Assembly: GCA_947460175.1 (NCBI GenBank)
Contig: CANHGW010000010.1
Span: forward strand, 1-64,000
Origin: Bacteroidota bacterium
GTDB taxonomy: Bacteria > Bacteroidota > Bacteroidia > Chitinophagales > Chitinophagaceae
Length of the DNA stretch: 64,000 bases
Direction: 5' to 3'
The notes below the pieces were generated by a model. It did not search any database. It was not told where the DNA came from and worked only from the letters and a program-made list of their open reading frames with translations. This document shows positions 35,762 through 43,560 of this stretch, in pieces. Both the position numbers and the translations under genes were made by a program. The stretch's first letter is position 1; each line of letters opens with the position of its first letter.

Positions 35762-36127
35762 ATGGCAGACATTAAAAATTTAGCTGAAACATTAGTAAGC
35801 TTAACAGTAAAACAAGTACAAGAATTAGCAGACGTATTGAAAGCTGATTACGGTATTGAACCAGCTGCAGTAGCAGTAGCAGCAGGTCCAGCAGCAGCAG
35901 CAGCAGTTGAAGAGAAAACAGCATTTACAGTTGTTTTGAAATCAGCAGGTGCTGGTAAATTAAACGTAGTTAAAGCAGTTAAAGATCTTACAGGTCTTGG
36001 ATTGAAAGAAGCTAAAGATTTAGTTGATAGCGCTCCTGGTAATATCAAAGAAAACGTATCTAAAGCTGAAGCTGATGAAATCGCAGCTAAGTTGAAAGAT
36101 GCTGGTGCTGATGTAGAAATCATCTAA
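35762..36127 (+). CDS. rplL: 50S ribosomal protein L7/L12
   Basis: The 121-residue protein has an N-terminal dimerisation region, an Ala-rich hinge (about 38-52) and the conserved C-terminal domain ([47 protein letters not shown]). It recruits translational GTPases. It is the last gene of the operon: a strong terminator follows and rpoB-rpoC are not downstream. Confidence 0.98.
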   Translation: MADIKNLAETLVSLTVKQVQELADVLKADYGIEPAAVAVAAGPAAAAAVEEKTAFTVVLKSAGAGKLNVVKAVKDLTGLGLKEAKDLVDSAPGNIKENVSKAEADEIAAKLKDAGADVEII

Positions 36128-36150
36128 TCCAACAGATTTATAAAATTAGA

Positions 36151-36180
36151 AAACCTTCAGATTATTCTGAAGGTTTTTTT
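36151..36180 (+). terminator. Terminator of the rplK-rplL operon
   Basis: AACCTTCAG and CTGAAGGTT form the stem around ATTATT, followed by seven to eight T. It confirms that the operon stops after rplL. Confidence 0.9.
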
Positions 36181-36354
36181 TATTAATAAAAATCTACATG
36201 CTTGACATAATGAATTATTAGACTTAATAAAATTCACTAGAAATATAAAACTTAAATAAAAAATTAATCATTTAATTTAAAATGGGAATTTCACATTAAT
36301 TCATGATTCTGTTATCCATTTTCTTTTTTACATTTACAACTTCAAAATCATAGT

Positions 36355-37011
36355 ATGCCCTTAGATAAAAATCAAATTGCGAAACGCATTGCTCAAGAAC
36401 TTCAAGATGGATTTTATGTAAACCTCGGTATTGGTATCCCTACCCTAGTTGCTAATTATATTCCTGAAGGTGTGGAAGTAGTTTTACAAAGTGAAAATGG
36501 ATTGCTAGGCATGGGCCCTTTTCCGTTTGAAGGTGAAGAAGATGCCGATTTGATCAATGCTGGTAAGCAAACGATTACAACAGTACCTGGTTCTGCTTTT
36601 TTTGATAGTGCAGTTAGTTTTGGAATGATACGTGCCGGCAGAGTGGATTTAACTGTATTGGGTGCTATGGAAGTAGCACAGAATGGCGATATTGCCAATT
36701 GGAAAGTTCCTGGTAAAATGGTGAAAGGTATGGGAGGCGCGATGGATTTGGTAGCTAGTGCCAAAAACATCATCGTAGCGATGCAACATACTGATAAAGC
36801 TGGCAACTCTAAATTGCTGCCAGCATGCTCACTTCCAATTACAGGATTACAATGTGTCAAAAAAATAGTAACTGATTTAGGAGTATTCAATGTAACCTCC
36901 GATGGCTTTGAGTGTATCGAACATGCGCCCGATGTAACTATTGAAGAAATCAAACAAAAAACTACTGGAAAACTATCCATATCATCTAATTTGAAAATCA
37001 TGTACGTATAA
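36355..37011 (+). CDS. 3-oxoacid CoA-transferase, B subunit
   Basis: The 218-residue protein matches the B (beta) subunit of succinyl-CoA:3-ketoacid/acetoacetate CoA-transferase. It starts with DKNQIAKRIAQELQDG and GIGIPTLVANYIP. The catalytic Glu lies in QSENGLLGMGPFP (about residue 49), followed by GSAFFDSAVSF, KGMGGAMDLV and the PITG block. It moves CoA between acyl groups in ketone-body or acetoacetate use. The enzyme needs an A subunit, normally encoded directly upstream, and none is adjacent here; the gene looks monocistronic after a 228-base spacer. Confidence 0.92.
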   Translation: MPLDKNQIAKRIAQELQDGFYVNLGIGIPTLVANYIPEGVEVVLQSENGLLGMGPFPFEGEEDADLINAGKQTITTVPGSAFFDSAVSFGMIRAGRVDLTVLGAMEVAQNGDIANWKVPGKMVKGMGGAMDLVASAKNIIVAMQHTDKAGNSKLLPACSLPITGLQCVKKIVTDLGVFNVTSDGFECIEHAPDVTIEEIKQKTTGKLSISSNLKIMYV

Positions 37012-37060
37012 AATTTTCAGAGTTGATTTTAAATAATTTAATTCAAATAATAGCAAAGAA

Positions 37061-37090
37061 TTGATTATTTAGAATTAAACATTACTTTTG
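37061..37090 (+). promoter_or_regulatory. Promoter of infC with -33 and -7 elements
   Basis: TTGA at 37061-37064 and TACTTTTG at 37083-37090 are separated by 18-19 bases, near the Bacteroidota -33/-7 spacing. The predicted leader is about 15 bases, too short for the extended regulatory leader known for infC in E. coli. Confidence 0.55.
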
Positions 37091-37109
37091 TAGAACCTTA
37101 AATTATTGA

Positions 37110-37664
37110 ATGTATCCTAAAAACAACAACAGACGTCCTTTTAAAAAACAAAGAGAACACCGCCTTAACGAAGAAATAGATGTGGCAGAAGTACGAATGG
37201 TCGGTGAAAATATCGAGCCAGGCGTATACCCACTGAGTAAAGCACTTCAATTGTGTGCCGAACTTGAAGTAGATTTAGTAGAAATATCTCCACAAGGAAA
37301 TCCTCCAGTATGTAGAGCTGTTGATTACAACAAGTTTCTTTATGAGAAAAAACGTAAGGAAAAAGAGCTTAAATCGAAATCACAAAAAAGTGAAGTAAAA
37401 GAAATTCGCTTTACACCCAATACAGATGACCATGATTTTGACTTCAAAGCAAAACATGCTGAAAAATTTTTATTGGAAGGCCACAAAGTAAAAGCTTACG
37501 TACAATTTAAAGGACGTGCTATCATGTTTAAAGATAGAGGTGAATTGATTTTGTTGAAATTTGCAGAACGATTGGCCGATTTTGGTGCATTAGAAGGTAT
37601 GCCAAAACTTGAAGGTAAGAGAATGCATGCTATTTTTGCTTCTAAAACAAAGAAAAAGGTATAG
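37110..37664 (+). CDS. infC: Translation initiation factor IF-3
   Basis: The 184-residue protein has both IF-3 domains. The N-terminal one contains RLNEEIDVAEVRMVGENIEP and LVEISPQGNPPVCRAVDY, and the linker KKRKEKELKSK is basic. The C-terminal domain has VKEIRFTPNTDDHDF, KVKAYVQFKGR and the MHAIFASK end. The start is a plain ATG, unlike the AUU start used for autocontrol in E. coli. The usual partners rpmI and rplT do not follow; an RRM gene on the same strand does, after 55 bases. Confidence 0.97.
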   Translation: MYPKNNNRRPFKKQREHRLNEEIDVAEVRMVGENIEPGVYPLSKALQLCAELEVDLVEISPQGNPPVCRAVDYNKFLYEKKRKEKELKSKSQKSEVKEIRFTPNTDDHDFDFKAKHAEKFLLEGHKVKAYVQFKGRAIMFKDRGELILLKFAERLADFGALEGMPKLEGKRMHAIFASKTKKKV

Positions 37665-37719
37665 CATTGATTTTTTATCGTTTTTTTAGTTTATTTTTAC
37701 ATTCTTATATTTTTTTACA

Positions 37720-38040
37720 ATGAACATTTATGTAGCAAACATCCCATTCAAAATGCAGGATGAACAATTAAGAGAACTTTTCGCAGAATTCGGCGAGGTT
37801 ATTTCTTCAAAAATTATTATGGACAAGTTTACTCAACGTAGTCGTGGATTCGGCTTCGTAGAGATGCCTGACGAAGTAGCTCAAGCTGCGATCGATGGTT
37901 TAAACGGTCGTGAAGTGATGGGCTTAGCTCTTCGTGTAAACGAAGCTCGTCCTAAAACTGAAGGTGGCAACACTGGAGGCGGTGGCTTCAATAATAACAG
38001 AAACCGAGGCGGCGGCTATAGCAACAACAGAGATTACTAA
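37720..38040 (+). CDS. RRM-type RNA-binding protein with Gly-rich tail
   Basis: The 106-residue protein is a single RNA-recognition motif. RNP2 is IYVANI (3-8) and RNP1 is RGFGFVEM (about 46-53), with the aromatic residues for base stacking in place. A Gly/Asn/Arg tail (about 84-106, GGGGFNNN and RGGGY) follows, as in cyanobacterial and plant glycine-rich cold-shock RNA-binding proteins. A cold or stress role is inferred from that likeness only. It has its own terminator and may be cotranscribed with infC. Confidence 0.92.
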   Translation: MNIYVANIPFKMQDEQLRELFAEFGEVISSKIIMDKFTQRSRGFGFVEMPDEVAQAAIDGLNGREVMGLALRVNEARPKTEGGNTGGGGFNNNRNRGGGYSNNRDY

Positions 38041-38068
38041 ATCTTATCGTATTGATATGACGTTTTCT

Positions 38069-38095
38069 AACACAGCTTTAAGCTGTGTTTTTTTT
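38069..38095 (+). terminator. Terminator of the RRM gene
   Basis: AACACAGCTT/AAGCTGTGTT is a near-perfect stem with almost no loop, followed by a run of T. Confidence 0.85.
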
Positions 38096-38181
38096 ATTTA
38101 AAAATTTAGTTAATTAAATGATAGGTTTTAACTAAATACTAAACTACAAGTCATAGTACAAACAATAAAAAACGTACTAGT

Positions 38182-38502
38182 ATGAAAACACTCAAATTAA
38201 TCAGCTTCATGCTACTGATAGTAAGCATGTACTTTGCACCTTCCGACGCGAATGCACAACCAAGAGGTAACCGACAACATTCAAATCTTTACCAAAATGA
38301 TGGTAGAGATGATGCATACCAAAACAGAAATGGTAATTTCAACAGAAATTATAGAAATTACCCAAGAAGACATTATGGTCATAGACGCTTTATAGCACCT
38401 CCCCCTCCAGCATGTATGCATTGTAGAGTTCGCAGACATGCAAGAGCTTCATTTTGCAGACATATGCCTTTAATGCCTCGCAGAATGGCTTGCAGAAGAT
38501 AA
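38182..38502 (+). CDS. Small secreted Arg/His-rich protein
   Basis: I do not recognise this 106-residue protein. A signal peptide (about 1-25, ending DANAQ) precedes an Asn/Arg/Tyr-rich middle (RNGNFNRNYRNYPRRHYGHR) and a short Pro run (PPPP). The Arg-rich C-terminus holds four Cys and several His: ACMHCRVRRHARASFCRHM and ACRR. The CxxC plus Cys/His set could bind a metal or form disulfides. The protein is strongly basic. It is flanked by terminators on both sides, so it is a single-gene unit. Confidence 0.7.
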   Translation: MKTLKLISFMLLIVSMYFAPSDANAQPRGNRQHSNLYQNDGRDDAYQNRNGNFNRNYRNYPRRHYGHRRFIAPPPPACMHCRVRRHARASFCRHMPLMPRRMACRR

Positions 38503-38526
38503 GTCCATATAAATTTAATCATTGTC

Positions 38527-38564
38527 AACATCCATTTTAAATTCGTTAAAATGGATGTTTTTTT
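38527..38564 (+). terminator. Terminator of the Arg/His-rich protein gene
   Basis: AACATCCATTTTAA and TTAAAATGGATGTT form a 14-bp stem around ATTCG, followed by T residues. Confidence 0.88.
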
Positions 38565-38646
38565 ACGCTAAAATCATTGATTTACAATAGGTTAGACTCA
38601 TTTTTCGAAATGTTGAAAATACCCTTCATTAATTCCAAATTAATTG

Positions 38647-38654
38647 TATCTTCG
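38647..38654 (+). promoter_or_regulatory. -7-like box of secDF
   Basis: TATCTTCG differs from TAnnTTTG at one base and lies 38 bases before the ATG at 38692. Confidence 0.4.
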
Positions 38655-38691
38655 CACGTTCAAAAATATATATAAAACTAAGTTAAAAGAC

Positions 38692-41600
38692 ATGCAGTTA
38701 AAAGGTTTAATCAAGATATTCACTATTGCGTTAATATTGATTTCGTTGTTTCAATTGTCATTCACATTTGTGGTGAACAATTTCGAGAAAAAACAAGCTT
38801 CATTAGTAGAAGCTAAAATCAAACAAGAAAACCCAACCTTGAAAGGTGAGGAATTAGAAATCACGAAAGCTGATAAACTCCGATTTGCATTGGATAGCTT
38901 ATCAGGAAAAAATATTTTAAACCTTGGATTGGCAAAATTCACTTACCAAGAATCAAAAGAACAAGAATTGAATCTTGGACTTGATCTTCAAGGAGGTATG
39001 AATGTAGTATTGGAAGTAAGTCTTGATGATCTCGTTCGTAATATGAGCAACAATCCAAAAGATCCTGCTTTGAATGCTGCGCTTACTGAAGCAAATAACA
39101 TGAAAGCAAATAGTCAAGATGACTTTATATCATTGTTTTCGAAAGCATATTTAGCTAAAAACCCGCAAGCAAAATTATCAACTTTATTTGTAACACCTAC
39201 TACAAAAGAATTGAACTTCAACTCTACAAATGAGCAGGTGATAGCTAAAATGCGTAAAGAATCAAAAGCTGCAATCAATCGTACTTACAATGTTCTTTTA
39301 ACTCGTATTGACAAATTTGGTGTTGCTCAACCTAATGTAAACTTAGATGAAAATAGAGGTATTATTAGTGTGGAATTAGCTGGTGTTAGCAATCCTGAAC
39401 GTGTAAGACGTTTTTTACAAGCTACAGCTAAATTAGAATTCTGGGAAACTTATTCTCAACACGAGATTAGTCAATCAATTATCAAAGCTGATGAAGAATT
39501 AAAAAACTTTTTAGCTGGCGTAAAAGACACTTCTAGCATGGCTGTTACAAATACAATCAAGGATAGCAATTCTACCGCAAAAACAAAAGACACATCAGCA
39601 TTAGGTTCTTTATTAGCTAGTTCAAATGACAGCCTAGGTAAATCTGATACTAGCACTGCTGGTATGACTGATGATCAAAAAATTGCTAAAGCAAGAAAAG
39701 ATAATCCATTGCGTAGTTTCTTACTAGGCGGTTTTGAAGTTCGTCAAAATCCTAAAACTGGTGAAATTATTAATACGCCTCAAGTATCTTATGTATTCAT
39801 ACGTGATACTGCTCGTTTGAATCAATACTTAGCAATGGACGTTGTAAAAAATCAATTTCCTAAAGATTTGAAATTCTACTACGGAATTGCAGATAAAGAA
39901 ATCAGAGAAAAAGAAAAGGTATGTATCCTATATGCGATCAAAAAACGTCAAGGTACTGATGAACCTCGTTTGGGTGGCGAACACGTAACAGACACAAAAC
40001 AAGATTATGACAATGTATCTGGTCAACCTGATGTACAAATGAGCATGGATCCTGTAGGTGCTCGTTTGTGGGAAAAAATGACTGGTGAGAATGTAGGCAA
40101 ACCAATTGCAATTGTTTTGGATGATATCGTTTACAGCGCTCCTGCTCCTAGTGAAAAAATCGCTGGTGGAAATTCAAATATCTCTGGAAGTTTTACAGTA
40201 GAAGAAGCACAAGATTTAGCTAATATCCTAAAAACTGGTAAATTACCTGCGCCTGCTAATATCGTACAAGAACAAGTTGTTGGTCCTACATTAGGTAAAG
40301 AAGCCGTAAGTGGTGGTTTACTTTCATTTGTAATTGCATTTCTCGTAATCTTTGTATTGATGTTGGTGTATTACAACACTGCAGGTTGGGTTGCTAACAT
40401 TGCATTGATATTAAACTTGTTATTTACTGTTGGAGTATTAGCCGCTATTCATGCTACATTAACTGCAGCAGGTATCGCAGGTTTAGTCTTAACCATCGGT
40501 ATGGCTGTAGATACCAACGTAATTATATTTGAGCGTATCAAGGAAGAATTAAAATTAGGCAAAAGTCATGAAGATGCTGTCAATGAAGGCTATCGTCGAT
40601 CATTGAGTCCTGTATTAGATGGTCACATCACTGTATTAATGACTGCTATCATATTATTTATTTTTGGTCTAGGTCCTGTATTAGGATTTGCAACTACCCA
40701 AATACTTGGTATCCTATTATCTTTATTCTGTGGAATTTTGGTTTCTCGTTTGATTACAGATATGAGAATGAGCAAAGGAAACCACTTTAATTATTTTACA
40801 AAAATTTCTGAAAGTGTATTCCAAAAATTCAATTTCCATTTCATTGAGTGGAGAAAAAAGGCATATATCATTTCTCTAATCGTGTTGGCTTTAGGTATTG
40901 CATCTTTATTCAATGGATTTGATTATGGTGTCGAATTTGCTGGAGGTAGAAGCTATACTGTACGTATGGATAAAGCTGTTAAAACAGCGGATATTCGTTC
41001 GGCTTTGAAAACTAACTTTGAAGAATTCCCAATTGTAAAAACAATTGGAACTGCCAATCAAGTTAACATTACTACGGCTTATAAAATCAAAGACCCATCA
41101 AAAAGTGTAGAAGCTGAAGTAGTTACAAAATTATATGAAGGATTAAAAACAGGAGGCTTTATTAATTCTAACTTATCTGAAAGTGAATTCAAAGCTAACA
41201 ATATTATGAGTTCTCAAACAGTACTACCTACCATATCTGATGATTTGAAAAAAGGTGCATTATGGGCTACATTCTGGTCATTGTTACTTATTTCAGTTTA
41301 TATCTTTATACGTTTCCGCAAATGGCAATATTCAGTTGGAACATTGGTCGCTTTATTGCATGACGTGTTTGTTACAATGGCTGTATTCTCGTTCTTACGA
41401 CGTATAGTACCATTTGCATTGGAAATCGATCAGCACTTTATTGCTGCGGTCTTAACCGTTATTGGATTCTCTATGAATGATACAGTTATTGTATTTGATC
41501 GTATACGTGAATACTTCCGCAAACGTCCATCTGATTCAAAAGTAAATATTATCAATTCAGCTATTAATGATACTATGAGTCGTACTATCATGACTTCATT

Positions 41601-41811
41601 GACTGTATTTTTAACTTTATTAATCTTATTTATCTTTGGTGGTGAGGTTACGAAAGGTTTTGCATTTGCTATGATGATAGGTGTATTTACAGGTACATAT
41701 TCTTCTATATTTGTAGCTGCTCCTATCTTAGTTGATTTGGACAAAAACGATAAACTTACACAAGAAGAAGATAAAGAAAAACGAATCGAAGAGTTGAAAA
41801 AAATGGCATAA
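38692..41811 (+). CDS. secDF: Protein translocase subunit SecDF, fused
   Basis: One 1039-residue chain carries both SecD and SecF. An N-terminal membrane helix (about 5-27) precedes the SecD signature LGLDLQGGMNVVLEV (about 85-99) and a large periplasmic P1 region. A first RND membrane bundle follows (about 535-700, with GLVLTIGMAVDTNVIIFERI). SecF begins near 715 (FNGFDYGVEFAGGRSYTVR), with its membrane part FSMNDTVIVFDRIREYF near 925. SecDF uses the proton gradient to pull proteins across the inner membrane. The ATG at 38692 is chosen because the 16 upstream codons overlap the promoter. A Ser/Thr/Lys-rich stretch near 275-325 is an insert relative to E. coli SecD. Confidence 0.96.
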   Translation: MQLKGLIKIFTIALILISLFQLSFTFVVNNFEKKQASLVEAKIKQENPTLKGEELEITKADKLRFALDSLSGKNILNLGLAKFTYQESKEQELNLGLDLQGGMNVVLEVSLDDLVRNMSNNPKDPALNAALTEANNMKANSQDDFISLFSKAYLAKNPQAKLSTLFVTPTTKELNFNSTNEQVIAKMRKESKAAINRTYNVLLTRIDKFGVAQPNVNLDENRGIISVELAGVSNPERVRRFLQATAKLEFWETYSQHEISQSIIKADEELKNFLAGVKDTSSMAVTNTIKDSNSTAKTKDTSALGSLLASSNDSLGKSDTSTAGMTDDQKIAKARKDNPLRSFLLGGFEVRQNPKTGEIINTPQVSYVFIRDTARLNQYLAMDVVKNQFPKDLKFYYGIADKEIREKEKVCILYAIKKRQGTDEPRLGGEHVTDTKQDYDNVSGQPDVQMSMDPVGARLWEKMTGENVGKPIAIVLDDIVYSAPAPSEKIAGGNSNISGSFTVEEAQDLANILKTGKLPAPANIVQEQVVGPTLGKEAVSGGLLSFVIAFLVIFVLMLVYYNTAGWVANIALILNLLFTVGVLAAIHATLTAAGIAGLVLTIGMAVDTNVIIFERIKEELKLGKSHEDAVNEGYRRSLSPVLDGHITVLMTAIILFIFGLGPVLGFATTQILGILLSLFCGILVSRLITDMRMSKGNHFNYFTKISESVFQKFNFHFIEWRKKAYIISLIVLALGIASLFNGFDYGVEFAGGRSYTVRMDKAVKTADIRSALKTNFEEFPIVKTIGTANQVNITTAYKIKDPSKSVEAEVVTKLYEGLKTGGFINSNLSESEFKANNIMSSQTVLPTISDDLKKGALWATFWSLLLISVYIFIRFRKWQYSVGTLVALLHDVFVTMAVFSFLRRIVPFALEIDQHFIAAVLTVIGFSMNDTVIVFDRIREYFRKRPSDSKVNIINSAINDTMSRTIMTSLTVFLTLLILFIFGGEVTKGFAFAMMIGVFTGTYSSIFVAAPILVDLDKNDKLTQEEDKEKRIEELKKMA

Positions 41812-41830
41812 TCAATTGCCTAATTATATT

Positions 41831-41861
41831 AAAAATGCCACGTTCATAACGTGGCATTTTT
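41831..41861 (+). terminator. Terminator of secDF
   Basis: AAAAATGCCACGTT and AACGTGGCATTTTT form a perfect 14-bp stem with a 3-base loop. The symmetric A/T flanks would let it work in either direction. Confidence 0.9.
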
Positions 41862-42042
41862 AAATTCAGTAATTGATAAGCTTAATTCAATCAAATAAAA
41901 ACTTGTTTTAAACAATTCATTTTTTAGAAAAGAATATATTTTATCAAGGGACAAATATTACTTACCTCTTATTTTCATTTTAATTATTTGCTCCCTTTAT
42001 GTCTTATTGTTTTTTACGATATGTAACATTCAAGAATAAAAC

Positions 42043-42051
42043 TACTTTTAC
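42043..42051 (+). promoter_or_regulatory. -7-like box next to the BLUF gene start
   Basis: TACTTTTAC resembles TAnnTTTG and ends 3 bases before the ATG at 42055, predicting an almost leaderless transcript. Confidence 0.4.
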
Positions 42052-42054
42052 AAC

Positions 42055-42489
42055 ATGGAGAATGAAAAGATATACCAATTGGCCTATATAAGCACAGCAT
42101 GTGATTGTTTAAAGCTAGATGATATTCATAATATATTAAATTGTTCTAAAGAAAATAATAAAGACATTAATATCACAGGCATTCTCATTTATTGTAATAA
42201 ACATTTCTTTCAAATTTTAGAAGGTGACAAAGAAGAAATCAAAGAATTATTTGAAAGAATAGCAATTGATTGCAGGCATGACAATGTTATTAAAATCCAA
42301 GAAGGATATGTAGATGAGCGAAAGTTTGGCAATTGGAGTATGGCTTTTAAAAGCTATAACAAAGAATTGAAAGATTTGGATAATTTCAATAACGAACAAT
42401 TTTATTCTTATATCAACAAACAGTTGGAAACGAATGATCAAAATGTATCATTAAAAATTCTTGCCGACTTTTTTGACTTAAATGGATAA
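42055..42489 (+). CDS. BLUF-domain blue-light photoreceptor
   Basis: The 144-residue protein is a stand-alone BLUF (blue light using FAD) domain with a short helical tail. The signalling residues are in place: Tyr11 (QLAYIS), Asn35 (KENNKDINITGIL), Gln53 (FFQILEGDKEE), and the Trp/Met pair near 94-96 (GNWSMAF). BLUF proteins sense blue light through a flavin hydrogen-bond switch. With no output domain, it must signal by protein contact. The neighbouring gene encodes a redox membrane protein, but I see no established link. Confidence 0.9.
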   Translation: MENEKIYQLAYISTACDCLKLDDIHNILNCSKENNKDINITGILIYCNKHFFQILEGDKEEIKELFERIAIDCRHDNVIKIQEGYVDERKFGNWSMAFKSYNKELKDLDNFNNEQFYSYINKQLETNDQNVSLKILADFFDLNG

Positions 42490-42516
42490 TTCCATAGTTA
42501 ATATCTTGAGTTGAAT

Positions 42517-42524
42517 TACATTTG
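42517..42524 (+). promoter_or_regulatory. -7 promoter box of the MauE-thioredoxin gene
   Basis: TACATTTG is a perfect TAnnTTTG match 16 bases before the ATG at 42541. It lies inside the longer frame that begins at 42511 and so argues for the later start. Confidence 0.5.
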
Positions 42525-42540
42525 TGACTGTAGTTACAAT

Positions 42541-43485
42541 ATGAACAATCCATCAATTTTTAAAAAAGTCCTTGTATCTATCCTCAGTGTTTTTATTGGT
42601 GCAGTATTTATATTCTCTGCCCTTTCCAAAATACCTACTATAGAGCAATTTGGATGGACAATTGTAGAAACCACCTTTTTGAATTGGACAATGGCAGAAT
42701 GGGCCGCAAGATTAATGATTGGTCTTGAATTATTTTTAGGTATCTTATTCATTGCCCATCTTAGAATTAAAAAAATAGCTATCCCAATATCTATATTCAT
42801 TTTAGTAATATTTACTATCTATTTATTTCTTGTAATAAAGCAACACGGTGGCACGGGGAATTGTGGTTGCTTTGGAGAAGTAATAGCAATGACACCTCTA
42901 GAATCTATTTATAAGAATGTCATTTTATTATTTCTTATCGGACTGCTTTACTTTTTTTCACTAGAATGGACTTTTAAATATAGCAATTGGATACTGACGC
43001 TTTTAGGCATACTTTCAGTTGCAGTTCCGATAGCAATCAATCCGCCAGAGAGTATTTATATATATGACAAAGAGCCAGATATCATGCAACCTATCCCTTT
43101 GAGTTTATTGTATAATGCGAATGATAATCCACCACCTAAGATAGAGTTGCGAAAAGGGAAACACATCATCACCTTCATGAGTCTTACGTGTGAATATTGT
43201 CGCAAAGCAGCGAAGCGAATTAGAATTATGAAAGAAAAACATCCTGAACTCCCCTTTTATGCAGTATTAAATGGAGATTCAACCAATATGGATGATTTCT
43301 TTAAAGATACTCGAATGAACAATATTGATTGGTCAATTTTCAATGGTGCTGATCGATTTGCTACTATGAATGGAGGTAATTCCTTACCAACCATTAAATG
43401 GGTTAAGGATACAACACTCATACGTGAATCTAATTATCTTACATTGGATGAAAATGAAATTATACAATGGCTCAATGAAAAATAG
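42541..43485 (+). CDS. MauE/DoxX-type redox membrane protein fused to a thioredoxin-like domain
   Basis: The 314-residue protein opens with a four-helix membrane unit typical of the MauE/DoxX superfamily: SALSKIPTIEQF (about 25-36), GLELFLGILF, and the Cys-containing loop GGTGNCGCFGE (about 102-112). A fifth and sixth helix follow. The C-terminal third (about 205-314) is thioredoxin-like, with TCEYCRKAAKRI giving a CxxC active site and SLPTIKWVKD a cis-Pro-like loop. MauE-type units pass electrons to thiol proteins in methylamine dehydrogenase maturation; here both halves are on one chain, suggesting a self-contained disulfide relay. The substrate is unknown. Confidence 0.82.
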   Translation: MNNPSIFKKVLVSILSVFIGAVFIFSALSKIPTIEQFGWTIVETTFLNWTMAEWAARLMIGLELFLGILFIAHLRIKKIAIPISIFILVIFTIYLFLVIKQHGGTGNCGCFGEVIAMTPLESIYKNVILLFLIGLLYFFSLEWTFKYSNWILTLLGILSVAVPIAINPPESIYIYDKEPDIMQPIPLSLLYNANDNPPPKIELRKGKHIITFMSLTCEYCRKAAKRIRIMKEKHPELPFYAVLNGDSTNMDDFFKDTRMNNIDWSIFNGADRFATMNGGNSLPTIKWVKDTTLIRESNYLTLDENEIIQWLNEK

Positions 43486-43560
43486 CCTTCAAATTATTTC
43501 GCTGAACTAACTTAGATACTAATATTTGTAAGTACCGAACTTTATCAACACCTTTGCACC

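Noticed and set aside
35860-35920. GCAGCAGCA repeat in rplL as a microsatellite
   Set aside because: It encodes the normal Ala-rich hinge of L7/L12.
36456-37001. Long minus-strand frame opposite the CoA-transferase gene
   Set aside because: It is antisense to a clear family member, with no domain, signal or promoter of its own.
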